DNA from: Asinibacterium sp. OR53
GTDB taxonomy: Bacteria > Bacteroidota > Bacteroidia > Chitinophagales > Chitinophagaceae
Assembly (NCBI RefSeq): GCF_000515315.1
Contig: NZ_KI911562.1
Coordinates: forward strand, 2,006,501-2,070,500
Direction: 5' to 3'
Length of the DNA: 64,000 bases
Below the pieces are notes generated by a model. That model saw only the letters and a program-made list of their open reading frames with translations, did not search any database and was not told the origin of the DNA. Shown here piece after piece: positions 1 to 10,478 of this stretch; the first letter of the stretch is position 1, and each line of letters opens with the position of its first letter. The position numbers and the translations under genes are program-made.

Positions 1-2389
1 CACAGAACGTTATCAACTGAATGATAACACGCTTTGGTCTGCCGCTCCCAATCCTGGTAATAATCCTAACGGACCGGTGATATTGCCACAAGTTAGGGCG
101 CAGGTAGAACAAGGCAACTACGACAGCGCACGCGCACTGTGGAGAAAAATGCAGGGCTCTTATTCTGCGCGATATCTGCCACTCGCCGATTTGTGGGTGA
201 GATCAGTTATAAAAGATACTGCCCCTACTTATTACTACCGCAGCTTGGATTTGCAGAATGCTACTTCATTAGTAAGATACACAGTCGACAATATTACCTA
301 CACAAGGGAGACATTTATCAGCCATCCCGGTAAGATCATGATGGTACGGATCACTGCCAATAAAAAAGCATCCATCAATATCCAAACAACGCTGACGAGT
401 AAATTGAAGTATCATATTGATGCAGTGAGCGATAATTACCTTGTATTGAAAGGTAAAGCGCCAAAATATGTAGCCAACCGAGAATACGACCCTCACCAAG
501 TAGTATACGATGAGAACGCGAATGGAGAGGGAATGAATTTTGAAGTGCATGTAAAACTGGTCGCCATCAATGGAACTGTCAAACAAGATGCAGGTGCGCT
601 GAAAGTGAGTAATGCAGATGAAGTAATGATCTATTTGTCCGAAGCAACCAGCTTCAACGGATTCAACAAATCACCGGGACTGGAAGGGAAAGATCCTTCC
701 ATAGAGGCCAAAGCCAACCTGCAGCGTGCTGTACAGCAAAGCTTTCAATCACTTCGTGCTAAACATATTGCCGATTACCAGTCGTTGTTCAACAGGGTGA
801 AGTTAAACCTCGGTGAAAACACCGAAGCGGACAAATTGCCTACTGATGAAAGATTGAAGCGTTTTGGAAAAACACAGCACGATAATGCTTTGCAAGTTTT
901 GTACTACCAGTTTGGCCGTTACCTGATGATCGCTTCTTCCAGGCCCGGCTCAAGGCCTACGAACCTGCAGGGTATCTGGAATGATCATGTACAGCCGCCA
1001 TGGGGAAGCAACTATACCACCAATATCAATACCGAAATGAATTACTGGCTGGCAGAAAATACCAATCTTTCAGAATGCCATCAGCCATTATTTGATTTTA
1101 TGAAAGAGTTGGCAGTGAATGGAGCTGTTACAGCCAAAGTGAATTACAATATCAATGAAGGATGGGTAGTGCACCACAATTCAGATATCTGGGCCAAAAC
1201 ATCGCCGCCCGGCGGATACGACCAGGATCCCAAAGGATCACCTCGCTGGTCGGCCTGGCCCATGGCGGGAGCATGGTTCAGTACGCATTTATGGGAACAT
1301 TATTTGTTCACAGGCAACAAACAGTTTTTGCGTGAGCAGGCATATCCACTGATGAAAGGCGCTGCGCAATTCATGCTGCATTGGCTGGTGAAAGATAAAC
1401 AGTCCGGGTACCTCGTTACCAATCCGTCTACATCACCGGAAAACAGCATTAAGATCAATGGCAAGGAATACGATATGGCCATGGCATCTACCATGGATAT
1501 GTCCATCATCCGTGAATTGTTTACCGCACTGATCAAAACAACTGAGGAGTTGAAAACAGATGCAGCATTTCATGATGAACTGGTGAAAGTAAAGGCGCAA
1601 TTATATCCTTATCATATTGGACAATACGGACAAATACAGGAATGGTTCAAAGATTGGGATGATCCGAAAGACAAGCACAGGCATATCTCACAATTATTCG
1701 GACTTTACCCAGGCAGCCAGATTACAGTGAATCATACGCCAGCGTTGGCCGCTGCTGCGAAACAATCGCTTATCCATCGCGGCGATGTGAGTACCGGCTG
1801 GTCCATGGCCTGGAAGATCAACTGGTGGGCAAGACTGCAGGATGGGGAGCATGCTTACAAAATATTAAGTGCAGCGTTTAATTATATCAATCCGGCAGAA
1901 CCGCGTGAAACCATGGTAGGAGGCGGCACTTACCCGAATCTTTTCGATGCACATCCACCCTTTCAGATCGATGGAAATTTTGGAGCCACAGCCGGCATCA
2001 CTGAAATGCTCTTGCAGAGCCATGCCGGTTATATTGCTTTATTGCCTGCATTGCCCAAAGCCTGGAAAGACGGTTCGGTAAGCGGCATCAAAGCCAGGGG
2101 TAATTTCACGGTGAGCATGGAATGGAAAGAAGGCAAACTGGTGAAAGGGAAAATTTTATCAGGCATAGGTGGCAATTGCAGGATACGCACATTACAGCCG
2201 GTGAAGATCGTAGAAGTAAAAAGTGTGTCTGCAAAAGGAGAGAACAGGAATGGGCTGAATACAGTGTATGGGATGCCTCCTTACGAAAATGTTACGCATG
2301 CAACATTGCAGAACCTGGATCGTACAGAAGGATACATCATTGATTTCGCTACGGAGAAAGGAAAAACCTATACGGTACTGCCATTATAA
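1..2389 (+). CDS. GH95 alpha-L-fucosidase/galactosidase family protein (5' end outside window)
   Basis: Glycoside hydrolase family 95, which removes terminal alpha-1,2-linked L-fucose (or L-galactose) by inversion, probably in the periplasm. The frame is open from base 2 to the left edge and reads [11 protein letters not shown], the conserved N-terminal GH95 stretch, so the GTG at 77 is not the real start and the signal peptide lies upstream. Numbering from that GTG, the NINTEMNYW motif (Asn316 and Asn318, matching the two asparagines that activate water), the general acid Glu455 in STSPENS, and Asp632 in DGNFG are all present. The catalytic set is complete and the C-terminal beta domain ends normally. 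It is followed 22 bases later by the GH31 gene in one operon. Choice between fucosidase and galactosidase cannot be made by eye. Confidence 0.92.
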   Translation, partial: TERYQLNDNTLWSAAPNPGNNPNGPVILPQVRAQVEQGNYDSARALWRKMQGSYSARYLPLADLWVRSVIKDTAPTYYYRSLDLQNATSLVRYTVDNITYTRETFISHPGKIMMVRITANKKASINIQTTLTSKLKYHIDAVSDNYLVLKGKAPKYVANREYDPHQVVYDENANGEGMNFEVHVKLVAINGTVKQDAGALKVSNADEVMIYLSEATSFNGFNKSPGLEGKDPSIEAKANLQRAVQQSFQSLRAKHIADYQSLFNRVKLNLGENTEADKLPTDERLKRFGKTQHDNALQVLYYQFGRYLMIASSRPGSRPTNLQGIWNDHVQPPWGSNYTTNINTEMNYWLAENTNLSECHQPLFDFMKELAVNGAVTAKVNYNINEGWVVHHNSDIWAKTSPPGGYDQDPKGSPRWSAWPMAGAWFSTHLWEHYLFTGNKQFLREQAYPLMKGAAQFMLHWLVKDKQSGYLVTNPSTSPENSIKINGKEYDMAMASTMDMSIIRELFTALIKTTEELKTDAAFHDELVKVKAQLYPYHIGQYGQIQEWFKDWDDPKDKHRHISQLFGLYPGSQITVNHTPALAAAAKQSLIHRGDVSTGWSMAWKINWWARLQDGEHAYKILSAAFNYINPAEPRETMVGGGTYPNLFDAHPPFQIDGNFGATAGITEMLLQSHAGYIALLPALPKAWKDGSVSGIKARGNFTVSMEWKEGKLVKGKILSGIGGNCRIRTLQPVKIVEVKSVSAKGENRNGLNTVYGMPPYENVTHATLQNLDRTEGYIIDFATEKGKTYTVLPL

Positions 2390-2411
2390 GTCATTGTTTG
2401 AATGCATTTAT

Positions 2412-4553
2412 ATGATGAATAAAAGAAAATGGGCCATCGCATGTTGCATGTTGGTCTGCATGGTTGCCCGCGCGCAAACCATTGCCTGGAAAGAAATAGC
2501 GCCAGGTGTATGGAAGGGAGTGGTAGGCAAACCGGAAGCCTATGATCTCCTGAAAACTGCGGGTGCACAACCCAATACCAATGCGTTGGGTAAGATGACC
2601 AAAGCATCTTTTCCGTTCTCCAACGATGGCATTGCAGGAATGGTAACGGATGGGAAAACTGCACTTCGTTTTCCGCTCGATAAAGAAGAGCAATTGTATG
2701 GTTTCGGGCTGAACTTTCAAACAGTTCACCAGCGTGGAAAAATACTGGAACTGCATGTAGATCACTACGGTGGAAAAGACAATGGCCGTACACATGCACC
2801 CACGCCTTTTTATGTTTCATCGAAAGGGTATGGTGTGTTTGTAAATGCAGCGCGTTATATCAAAGTATACGCGGGAAGCGCTGTGCGGAAAGACAGTAAG
2901 CATCCGCCCGTATCAAAAGACCGCAATACAGACAAGAGCTGGAGTGCCAGGCCTTATTCCGATGCAGTGGAAATGCAGGTGCCTGCGGCAGGTGTGGAAG
3001 TCTACGTGTTTGCAGGCCCCACACCCATGGATGCAGTGCGAAGGTTCAACCTGTTCAACGGTGGCGGCGTATTGCCGCCGCGTTGGGGACTCGGGTTCAC
3101 ACAACGCGTGAAATCATTGTATACGGCAGAAGAAGTAGCAAAAGAGGCGGATGCTTTTGCAGAGAAAGGATTCCCGCTCGATTTTATCGGGCTGGAACCA
3201 GGCTGGCAAAGCAAAGCCTATCCCGGCACTTTTGCATGGGATCCTCAAAGATATCCTGCGCCTAAAACCTTTGTGCAGCAAATGCTCAGCAAGGGCATCC
3301 GGTTGAACTTGTGGATCAATCCCTATGTTTCCGCCGACGCGCCTTTTTACCAGGCCATTAAACCATACACCGGTTCGCATACGGTATGGACAGGTGAAGT
3401 GCCCGATTTCAACATGCCGCAGGCAAGGAATGCTTTTTTTGAGCAACTGAAAAAAGACCAGGTAGCTATTGGTGTCAGTGGATATAAAATCGATGAAGTG
3501 GATGGATACGATTATTATCTCTGGCCCGATGTAGCCACATTTCCTTCCGGTACCAGCGCAGAGCAGATGCGGCAGACCTTTGGGGTGTTGGCTATGCGAT
3601 ACAGTGCTGAAATGTTCCATCAGAAAAATCAGCGTACTTATGGATTGGTGCGCGCTTCCAACGCAGGCGCTGTTTCTTTTCCTTATGTGATCTACAACGA
3701 TTATTATAACCACGAAGATTTTATTACGGCATTGATCAACAGCGGAACGGCCGGTGTATTGTGGACACCCGAAGCACGCGCTTCCAAAACAGCGGAAGAA
3801 TGGTTACGCCGTTTCCAAACGGTTGTATTCTCGCCGATGGCCATGATCAACGCATGGTCCAGCGGCACCAAGCCCTGGTCGTACACTGAAGTGGCATCAC
3901 AGATAAAAGAATATGCATTGCTGCGCATGCGCATGATGCCTTACTGGTATTCGGTCTTCGCCCAATATCATTTTGCAGGAACGCCGCCTTTTTATGGAAT
4001 GGGATTGGAAGATGGATTCAAGCAGGCAACAAAGAAAGAAGCAACCAATGCCAACCTGGAAGAGAATCCTTACGCAGAAGCCACTTCAAAAGAAATCAAA
4101 GACCAATACATGGCCGGTGAGAACCTGCTGGTGGCCCCTTTGTTCACCGGACAAAAAAGCCGGAAAGTAGTGTTGCCCAAAGGACGATGGTATGATTTCT
4201 ATACCGGCGCATTTGTGGGAGATGGCACCGTGATCACCGTTGAACCAGGATTGGATAAGATACCGGTATATGTAAAAGATGGCGGCATCATACCCCTGAT
4301 GCCTGCGCGTATGCATGCACCCAAAGCGGGTGAAAAAGTAGACCTGGAAATACGCCATTACGGAGAAAAACCAGGCAGCTTTTTATTGTACGATGATGAT
4401 GGAGAAACTTTCAACTATGAAAAAGGGGAATACAGTTTCCGTGAGATCAAAGTAGAAGGTACAAAGGGACAATTCAAAGGAACCATCTCAGCACCGGTGA
4501 ATGGTAAGCCGAACACAGTAGGCAATATTACCTGGACCTATATGACCAAATAA
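2412..4553 (+). CDS. GH31 family alpha-glycosidase, secreted
   Basis: Retaining alpha-glycosidase of family GH31. The start at ATG 2412 (or the adjacent ATG 2415) gives a typical signal peptide, KRKWAIACCMLVCMVARAQ; the longer open frame from 2268 overlaps the GH95 gene and lacks this. An N-terminal beta-sandwich is followed by a TIM barrel containing GYKIDEVDG, whose Asp361 is in the position of the nucleophile, and a C-terminal region ending in the YDDDGETFNYEKGEYS stretch typical of GH31. Some Bacteroidota GH31 enzymes of this kind, found beside fucosidase genes (for example PsGal31A of Pseudopedobacter), are alpha-galactosidases, so that activity is a reasonable guess; alpha-xylosidase or alpha-glucosidase remain possible. 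It is the second visible gene of the PUL operon and its stop lies one base before the next start. Confidence 0.88.
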   Translation: MMNKRKWAIACCMLVCMVARAQTIAWKEIAPGVWKGVVGKPEAYDLLKTAGAQPNTNALGKMTKASFPFSNDGIAGMVTDGKTALRFPLDKEEQLYGFGLNFQTVHQRGKILELHVDHYGGKDNGRTHAPTPFYVSSKGYGVFVNAARYIKVYAGSAVRKDSKHPPVSKDRNTDKSWSARPYSDAVEMQVPAAGVEVYVFAGPTPMDAVRRFNLFNGGGVLPPRWGLGFTQRVKSLYTAEEVAKEADAFAEKGFPLDFIGLEPGWQSKAYPGTFAWDPQRYPAPKTFVQQMLSKGIRLNLWINPYVSADAPFYQAIKPYTGSHTVWTGEVPDFNMPQARNAFFEQLKKDQVAIGVSGYKIDEVDGYDYYLWPDVATFPSGTSAEQMRQTFGVLAMRYSAEMFHQKNQRTYGLVRASNAGAVSFPYVIYNDYYNHEDFITALINSGTAGVLWTPEARASKTAEEWLRRFQTVVFSPMAMINAWSSGTKPWSYTEVASQIKEYALLRMRMMPYWYSVFAQYHFAGTPPFYGMGLEDGFKQATKKEATNANLEENPYAEATSKEIKDQYMAGENLLVAPLFTGQKSRKVVLPKGRWYDFYTGAFVGDGTVITVEPGLDKIPVYVKDGGIIPLMPARMHAPKAGEKVDLEIRHYGEKPGSFLLYDDDGETFNYEKGEYSFREIKVEGTKGQFKGTISAPVNGKPNTVGNITWTYMTK

Positions 4554-4554
4554 T

Positions 4555-5730
4555 ATGAAAAGAACCAGCATTTGCTTGTGCATTGTTACAGTGTTGTGTT
4601 TTGCAGGCATGCCTGTTCAAAAGAAGTCAGGCTTTGAAAATGAAATAGCCGCTGTATTACGCAAACAGATTATGCAGGAAGCAGCCTGGGCCATGCAACA
4701 GGAACCGGTTACGGTAACGGCTGCTGCTTCACCAAGAAGCGCAGGAAGGAAGCATGATTTTTATTCGGAAGGTGATTACTGGTGGCCCAATCCTGCGAGT
4801 GTAGACAGTCCGTATATTCAGAAAGACGGCATGACCAACCCCGATAATTTTGTGGCACACCGCCATGCGATGATCCGGTTCAGCAGGATCGTAGGAGCCC
4901 TCGCTTCAGCGTATAAATTAACAGGCGATAAGCGTTATGTGCAACAAGCCATGAAGCATTGTATTGCCTGGTTTGTGAATGCCGATACGAGAATGAACCC
5001 CAACCTCTTGTACGCGCAGGCGATCAAAGGACGTTTCACCGGCCGCGGTATCGGCATCATCGATACCATACAATTACTGGATGTAGTGCAGGGCTTGATG
5101 GTAATGGAACATGCGAACGGTATGGACCAGGAAGCATTGCAATCGATCAAACAATGGTTTGAACAATACCTGCAATGGCTCACCGCGCATCAATATGGAA
5201 AAGATGAAATGAATGCAGAGAATAACCACGGTACTTGCTGGGCCATGCAGGTAGCGGCTTTTGCAAAATTCACCCGTAATGAAAAGATCCTGCAGTTTTG
5301 CAGGGATCGTTACAAGCAGGTGCTGCTGCCCAATCAGATGGGGGCAGACGGCAGTTTTCCAAGGGAGATCAAAAGAACGAAACCTTACGGGTATTCCATT
5401 TTCAACCTGGATGCCATGACCACCCTCTGCCAGTTGCTTTCAACCAAAGCAGACGATCTCTGGAATTACCAGACGCCGGATGGACGTTCCATCAAAAAAG
5501 GGATTGCTTATTTATATCCTTTTGTAGCTGATAAGAACAAATGGCCTTTCCGGCACGATGTGATGCATTGGGAAGCATGGCCGGTAGCGCAAACCTTTCT
5601 GTTCATGGGAGCATCCGTTTATCACCAGCAGGAATGGCTAGATACCTGGAAACGATTGAACCATGCACCTACCGACGAAGAGATCATACGCAACCTGCCC
5701 GTACGAAATCCATTGATCTGGATCAATTAA
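4555..5730 (+). CDS. alginate-lyase-fold polysaccharide lyase (PL5/PL38-like), secreted
   Basis: An (alpha/alpha) toroid lyase of the alginate_lyase family, expected to cleave uronic-acid-containing chains by beta-elimination. The N-terminus MKRTSICLCIVTVLCFAG is a signal peptide. The motif NNHGTCWAMQ (Asn223, Asn224, His225) matches the Asn-His pair of PL5 lyases such as Sphingomonas A1-III, and KPYGYSIFNLDAM further on probably carries the catalytic Tyr. Bacteroidota proteins with this arrangement include PL38 glucuronan lyases, so the substrate may be glucuronate rather than alginate. It starts one base after the GH31 stop and ends 7 bases before the GH29-GH88 gene, so the genes are co-transcribed. 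Product oligosaccharides with an unsaturated uronate end would be substrates for the GH88 part of the next gene. Confidence 0.8.
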   Translation: MKRTSICLCIVTVLCFAGMPVQKKSGFENEIAAVLRKQIMQEAAWAMQQEPVTVTAAASPRSAGRKHDFYSEGDYWWPNPASVDSPYIQKDGMTNPDNFVAHRHAMIRFSRIVGALASAYKLTGDKRYVQQAMKHCIAWFVNADTRMNPNLLYAQAIKGRFTGRGIGIIDTIQLLDVVQGLMVMEHANGMDQEALQSIKQWFEQYLQWLTAHQYGKDEMNAENNHGTCWAMQVAAFAKFTRNEKILQFCRDRYKQVLLPNQMGADGSFPREIKRTKPYGYSIFNLDAMTTLCQLLSTKADDLWNYQTPDGRSIKKGIAYLYPFVADKNKWPFRHDVMHWEAWPVAQTFLFMGASVYHQQEWLDTWKRLNHAPTDEEIIRNLPVRNPLIWIN

Positions 5731-5737
5731 CCAAAAC

Positions 5738-8700
5738 ATGAAAACAGTAACATACATCAAATCCAGCCTGTTGGCAGTTATGCTGCTGGCAGGACATATC
5801 GTACCAGCGCAGAATAAAGGCGATGAAGACAAAGAAATGTTCAACAACACCAAAGCACGCGATCAACAGGCAATAGATAAAGCCGTGAAAGGATGGTGGG
5901 CACAATCGATGAAGACCCACCACCAGCGGATCGACTGGTGGCGCAAAGCGAAATTCGGTATGTTCATACACTGGGGAGTGTATTCACAAGCTGGTGGTGA
6001 ATGGAAGGGACAAAAAGTAAGCGGGTATGCTGAGCACCTGATGCGCAAAGAAAAGATCAGCCGTACTGAATACCTTGAGCTGGCACATCATTTCAATCCC
6101 GTTCTGTTCAATGCCGATACATGGGTACGCAATGCCAAGGAGGCGGGGATGAATTACCTCATCATTACTTCCAAACACCACGATGGTTTTGCGATGTACG
6201 ACAGTAAAGTATCTGACTTCAATATCATGCAACAAACGCCGTTCAAGCGCGATCCCATGAAAGAGTTATCGGCCGCCTGTAAGAAATATGGAGTGAAGTT
6301 TGGATTTTATTATTCACATGCGTTCGATTGGGAACATCCCGATGCACCGGGTAACGATTGGGAATACAAGAACCCCGGCGGAGACCTGAATTTATACGGC
6401 GGAGCAAACTGGTTTGATGTGCATCCCGAACTATTGCCTAAAGCGGTGAAATATGTGAATGAGAAAGCCATCCCGCAGATCAAAGAATTGTTGCGCAATT
6501 ATCATCCCGATATTTTATGGTTCGATACACCACATAAACTGCCGTTGTCGGAGAACATACGCATACTGGAAGCCATTCGGGAAACAGATCCTAACGTAGT
6601 GGTCAATGGGCGGCTGGCAAGATCAGGTGATATGAATTTTGGCGACTACAAGAATACGGCAGACAGGCCTGCTGAATTCTATCCCGTAACAGGCGATTGG
6701 GAAGCCATCCCAACTACCAATGAAAGCTATGGTTATTCCAAATACGACGATAGTCACAAGCCCGCCGCTTTCTTCATCCAGCTGCTGGCCAAAGCGGTGT
6801 CGAGAGGGGGCAACCTGCTCATGAATATAGGACCCAAGGGCGATGGTGAAATGGATGTGAAAGATGTAACAATATTAAAAGGTATTGGCGAATGGGTAGC
6901 TAAAAATAAAGCAAGCATATACGATGTGGCACCATCTTCTTTGCCTTTGCAAAGCTGGGGTGTTACAACACAAAAAAACAACCTTGTTTACCTGCATGTA
7001 TTCAACTGGCCATCTGATGGCAGGCTGCAGCTTGGAGGTTTACTGAATAAAATCAACAAAGCCTATCTGCTTGCTGATCCGGCTAAACAACCGCTCAAAT
7101 TAATGGCAGGTAATCGCATGACCAGTATCATGGTGCCATCCCAGGCGCCTGATACCAGCAATACAGTGATCGTACTTGCATTAAAAGAGAAGCCGAAGAC
7201 AGATTCGGTTCGCTTTGTAGCGAGCAATACAGTTACCAGGCTGCTGGCTTTTGATGCTATGTTGAAAGGAAAAGGATTTGGTTTCGGTGATGGGAAGGCG
7301 AGTGGTTATTATGTAGATGGATGGAAGTCGGCCAATCAACAGATCGCCTGGCATTTCAATCTTGGAGAATCTGCGCGTTTTAAAATTGTAGTGAAATATG
7401 TAACCACACCGGAAACAGCAGGCGCTTATCAATTGCAACTGGATCAAAACAAGTATGAGGGCAGAGTACAGGCTACCGAAAAAGGGAATGTGATACAAAC
7501 AATAGAATTGGGCACTGTTGATTTGATTGCGGGATATCACCAGCTTACCATTACGCCGCTTGCATTGGAAAAGAAGGAACTGATGCGATTACTGGAAGTG
7601 CAACTGATACCACAAAATCTGGCCGGAATATTTGCGCATGCTGAAATGCAAAGCAGGCTCATGATACAGGAAATAGCCAAAGCCAATGCAGGCAAGCCCG
7701 ACCTGGTTTCTCCACGAACACTGGAACATGGTAACCTGAAACTGGTAGCATCGCGCGACTGGACCAGTGGTTTCTTTCCCGGCGTACTTTGGTTCCTGGA
7801 TGCGTACACAAGAAAACCCGAATGGCTGCAGGCGGCCAAACGGTTTACTGCTAATATAGAAAAGGAAAAGACCAACGGCACTACGCACGATATGGGCTTT
7901 AAAGTGTATTGCAGTTTTGGTACAGGTTACAGGATCACCAAAGATGCGCACTATAAAGAAGTGATCGTACAGGCGGCCCGTACGCTGGCCACAAGATTCA
8001 ATGCAACAACCGGCACGCTTCGTTCATGGGATCATAGCCGAGAGAAATGGGGTTTTCCGGTGATTATTGATAATATGATGAACCTTGAATTGTTGTTCGA
8101 AGGCGCTAAGCTATCAGGCGACACTGCACTCTACCATGTTGCCGTAGCACATGCAAATACTACCATGAAGAATCATTTCAGGTCCGATTACAGCTCTTAT
8201 CATGTAGTGGATTATGATACACTCACCGGCAAAGTGGTAAAGAAAACCACACACCAGGGATATGCCAATGAATCGGCCTGGGCACGTGGACAAGCATGGG
8301 GCTTGTATGGCTACACCATGTGCTATCGTGAAACGAAAAACAAAGCTTACCTGGATCATGCCGAACATATCGCTGCATTCATTTTAAACCACCCCAACCT
8401 TCCCAAAGACAAAGTGCCTTACTGGGATTTCAATGCACCAGGCATTCCCAATGAACCAAGAGACGCTTCTGCCGCCGCAGTGATAGCATCTGCATTGTAT
8501 GAGCTCAGCACTTATACCAAAGCGAATGCGAAAATGTATCGCGCAACGGCAGATCAGATACTGGAGAGCCTTGCAGGCAGCCAGTATACCTCACCCATAA
8601 ATGAAAACAAGGGGTTCATCTTATTGCACAGCACCGGTGCCAAACCGGCCAACAGTGAAGTGGATGTCCCTTTGAACTACGCAGATTATTATTACCTGGA

Positions 8701-8761
8701 AGCATTGCTGCGCGGCAGGAACTTGCGGGAAGGTAAACCTGTTTTACAACTTGCTAAATAA
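5738..8761 (+). CDS. GH29 alpha-L-fucosidase fused to GH88-type unsaturated glucuronyl hydrolase
   Basis: One 1007-residue secreted protein with two catalytic units. After the signal peptide (residues 1-25, ending VPAQ), residues about 65-490 form a GH29 fucosidase: KFGMFIHWGVYSQ, ITSKHHDGFAMYDSK and ILWFDTPHK with nucleophile Asp263. A linker or beta domain of about 130 residues follows. Residues about 630-1000 are an (alpha/alpha)6 unsaturated glucuronyl hydrolase: THDMGFKVYCSFG with Asp718 and IIDNMMNLELLF with Asp778, a spacing of 60 that fits the Asp88/Asp149 pair of Bacillus UGL, then ESAWARGQAW and PRDASAAAVIASALYEL. There is no internal stop or frameshift. GH29 would remove L-fucose and GH88 the unsaturated uronic acid left by the neighbouring lyases. 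The pairing in one chain is unusual. Confidence 0.93.
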   Translation: MKTVTYIKSSLLAVMLLAGHIVPAQNKGDEDKEMFNNTKARDQQAIDKAVKGWWAQSMKTHHQRIDWWRKAKFGMFIHWGVYSQAGGEWKGQKVSGYAEHLMRKEKISRTEYLELAHHFNPVLFNADTWVRNAKEAGMNYLIITSKHHDGFAMYDSKVSDFNIMQQTPFKRDPMKELSAACKKYGVKFGFYYSHAFDWEHPDAPGNDWEYKNPGGDLNLYGGANWFDVHPELLPKAVKYVNEKAIPQIKELLRNYHPDILWFDTPHKLPLSENIRILEAIRETDPNVVVNGRLARSGDMNFGDYKNTADRPAEFYPVTGDWEAIPTTNESYGYSKYDDSHKPAAFFIQLLAKAVSRGGNLLMNIGPKGDGEMDVKDVTILKGIGEWVAKNKASIYDVAPSSLPLQSWGVTTQKNNLVYLHVFNWPSDGRLQLGGLLNKINKAYLLADPAKQPLKLMAGNRMTSIMVPSQAPDTSNTVIVLALKEKPKTDSVRFVASNTVTRLLAFDAMLKGKGFGFGDGKASGYYVDGWKSANQQIAWHFNLGESARFKIVVKYVTTPETAGAYQLQLDQNKYEGRVQATEKGNVIQTIELGTVDLIAGYHQLTITPLALEKKELMRLLEVQLIPQNLAGIFAHAEMQSRLMIQEIAKANAGKPDLVSPRTLEHGNLKLVASRDWTSGFFPGVLWFLDAYTRKPEWLQAAKRFTANIEKEKTNGTTHDMGFKVYCSFGTGYRITKDAHYKEVIVQAARTLATRFNATTGTLRSWDHSREKWGFPVIIDNMMNLELLFEGAKLSGDTALYHVAVAHANTTMKNHFRSDYSSYHVVDYDTLTGKVVKKTTHQGYANESAWARGQAWGLYGYTMCYRETKNKAYLDHAEHIAAFILNHPNLPKDKVPYWDFNAPGIPNEPRDASAAAVIASALYELSTYTKANAKMYRATADQILESLAGSQYTSPINENKGFILLHSTGAKPANSEVDVPLNYADYYYLEALLRGRNLREGKPVLQLAK

Positions 8762-8771
8762 GCTATTATTT

Positions 8772-10076
8772 ATGAGAAGAATATTGATCGCGGCTTGCAT
8801 CATTGCATGGGCACAAACAGCTTTGGCAAAAGAATACCGTGTAGGTTCAGCCAGTGAACTGTCTACTTTGAACCTGGCACCAGGTGATAAAGTGATATTG
8901 ATCGATGGAATATGGAAAGACCAGCGATTGGTGATCACAGGTAATGGAACGGAAGAAAAGCCCATTATGATAACATCGGAAAAGCCAGGAACAATAACGT
9001 TTTCAGGGAATTCCAGTTTGCTGATCGATGGAAATTGGTTAGTAGTAGAAGGACTTTCTTTCAGGAATGGTTATGCAGCCAAAGAAGATGCGGTGGTATT
9101 TTCTGCCGGGTCTTCGCATTGCAGGCTGACTCAAACAGCGATAGTTGGTTATTTTCCTGCAGACCTTACAAAAGACAACCGCTGGGTATCGCTCAACGGA
9201 CAATACAATAGGGTAGACCATTGCTGGTTCGAAGGAAAAGCCAACCAGGGACCTACCATGGTGGTATGGCTGACAGCAAAACCGAACTGGCATCGAATCG
9301 ATCATAATTATTTTGGCCCGCGACCGGAGTTAGGTCAGAATGGTGGCGAAACCATTCGCATCGGTACCAGCGGTTGGTCAATGCATGACTCGTATACACT
9401 TGTAGAGAACAATGTTTTTTATCAATGCAATGGCGAACTGGAAGCCATATCCAACAAATCGTGTAAGAACACTTTGCGCAATAACCTCTTCTACGAGTGC
9501 AAAGCCACGCTTACATTACGACATGGAAATGATGCGGAAGTGTACGGTAATATTTTCATTGGTAATAACAAACCCGGTACCGGTGGCATCCGCATCATTG
9601 GAGAGAACCACAAAGTGCACGATAACTATATGCAGGACCTTACCGGTACGGGATTGAGCGCCGCCATCAATATGATGGATGGATTGCCTAACCCTGTTCC
9701 TGCCAGCCACTGGCAGGTAAAGAATGCAACGATCACGCACAATACCATCATCAACTGCCGGCAATCTTTTTGCATAGGATCGGGCAGGAATGCAGACCGG
9801 TACTTATCTCCCCTGAATACTGTGTTTGCATCAAACCTGATCTCTACCAATGAACAGGCATTGGATTGGGTAGATGACAGCACAAAGATCCAATTCAAAG
9901 ACAACCTTGTAGAAAGGGCCAGTGATAAAGACCGGTTACCGGCGGGGTTCTCTGTGCAGGATCTCCACTTGAAAAAGCTGCCCAATGGTTTATACAGCAT
10001 CAACGGTCAAACACCCGATCCGTTTTGGAAAAAGGAACAGGTAGGGCCTGTATGGAGCCAACTACCTCAATGGTGA
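8772..10076 (+). CDS. PL6 family polysaccharide lyase (chondroitinase B/alginate lyase type)
   Basis: Secreted right-handed beta-helix lyase of family PL6. ATG 8772 is preferred over 8751 because it starts directly at the signal peptide MRRILIAACIIAWAQTALA and avoids the upstream stop. The catalytic residues line up exactly with chondroitinase B: Glu224 in ELEAISNKS, Lys229 five residues later, and Arg250 in TLRHGN, 21 residues after the Lys, as in the reference Glu245/Lys250/Arg271. NGGETIRIGTSGWS is the Ca-binding region typical of PL6. The protein has one catalytic domain of about 434 residues, shorter than two-domain PL6 enzymes. PL6 members act on alginate or dermatan sulfate; with the fucosidases around it the true polymer may be another uronan. 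Last gene of the operon that begins upstream of the window. Confidence 0.9.
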   Translation: MRRILIAACIIAWAQTALAKEYRVGSASELSTLNLAPGDKVILIDGIWKDQRLVITGNGTEEKPIMITSEKPGTITFSGNSSLLIDGNWLVVEGLSFRNGYAAKEDAVVFSAGSSHCRLTQTAIVGYFPADLTKDNRWVSLNGQYNRVDHCWFEGKANQGPTMVVWLTAKPNWHRIDHNYFGPRPELGQNGGETIRIGTSGWSMHDSYTLVENNVFYQCNGELEAISNKSCKNTLRNNLFYECKATLTLRHGNDAEVYGNIFIGNNKPGTGGIRIIGENHKVHDNYMQDLTGTGLSAAINMMDGLPNPVPASHWQVKNATITHNTIINCRQSFCIGSGRNADRYLSPLNTVFASNLISTNEQALDWVDDSTKIQFKDNLVERASDKDRLPAGFSVQDLHLKKLPNGLYSINGQTPDPFWKKEQVGPVWSQLPQW

Positions 10077-10122
10077 TCTGATCAATAAATGGTATTTTTA
10101 GGGATACCATACAAACATCATC

Positions 10123-10422
10123 ATGGAAAAGAAATTCTATGCGCTGTATTTAAAACCATTGCGTTCTGATTTTGCTCAGACCATGACGGCAGAAGAGCGT
10201 AACATCATGTTGCAACATGTGGCTTACTGGACAGAATACATGAACAAAGGAATGGTATTGGCTTTCGGGCCTGTAATGGATCCCAAAGAAATATACGGAC
10301 TGGGGATCGTTGCAGTAGACCAGGAAGACCAGTTAAAAACCCTGATCGAAAATGATCCGGCAGGAAAGATCAACCGGTATGAATATTACCCAATGAGGGC
10401 AATGGTGCCAGTTAAACAATAA
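10123..10422 (+). CDS. YciI-like (YCII domain) small protein
   Basis: A 99-residue cytoplasmic protein of the YCII family, a ferredoxin-like dimeric fold of largely unknown function. Recognisable parts are FYALYLKPLRSDF at the start, the QHVAYWTEYMNKGMVLAFGP stretch with the conserved His and Gly-Pro, and YEYYPMRAM at the end. It lies 46 bases after the PL6 gene, with a short inverted repeat (TGGTAT/ATACCA) in between, so it may be read with the operon or separately. It ends on a strong bidirectional terminator. No link to polysaccharide degradation can be seen. Confidence 0.8.
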   Translation: MEKKFYALYLKPLRSDFAQTMTAEERNIMLQHVAYWTEYMNKGMVLAFGPVMDPKEIYGLGIVAVDQEDQLKTLIENDPAGKINRYEYYPMRAMVPVKQ

Positions 10423-10457
10423 AAAAGGAGCCAGAGATTATTTCCGGCTCCTTTTTT
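10421..10457. terminator. bidirectional rho-independent terminator
   Basis: A perfect 12-base inverted repeat, AAAAAAGGAGCC at 10421-10432 and GGCTCCTTTTTT at 10446-10457, with a 13-base loop. It lies between two convergent genes and has a T run on both strands, so it serves the plus-strand YciI gene and the minus-strand gene beyond it. Confidence 0.9.
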
Positions 10458-10478
10458 ATTGAATGATCGCTCTTTTAA

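Noticed and set aside
5738-8761. GH29-GH88 gene as an artefact of two genes joined by sequencing error
   Set aside because: No frame change or internal start with signal peptide is seen near the junction, and a linker domain of about 130 residues connects the two parts.
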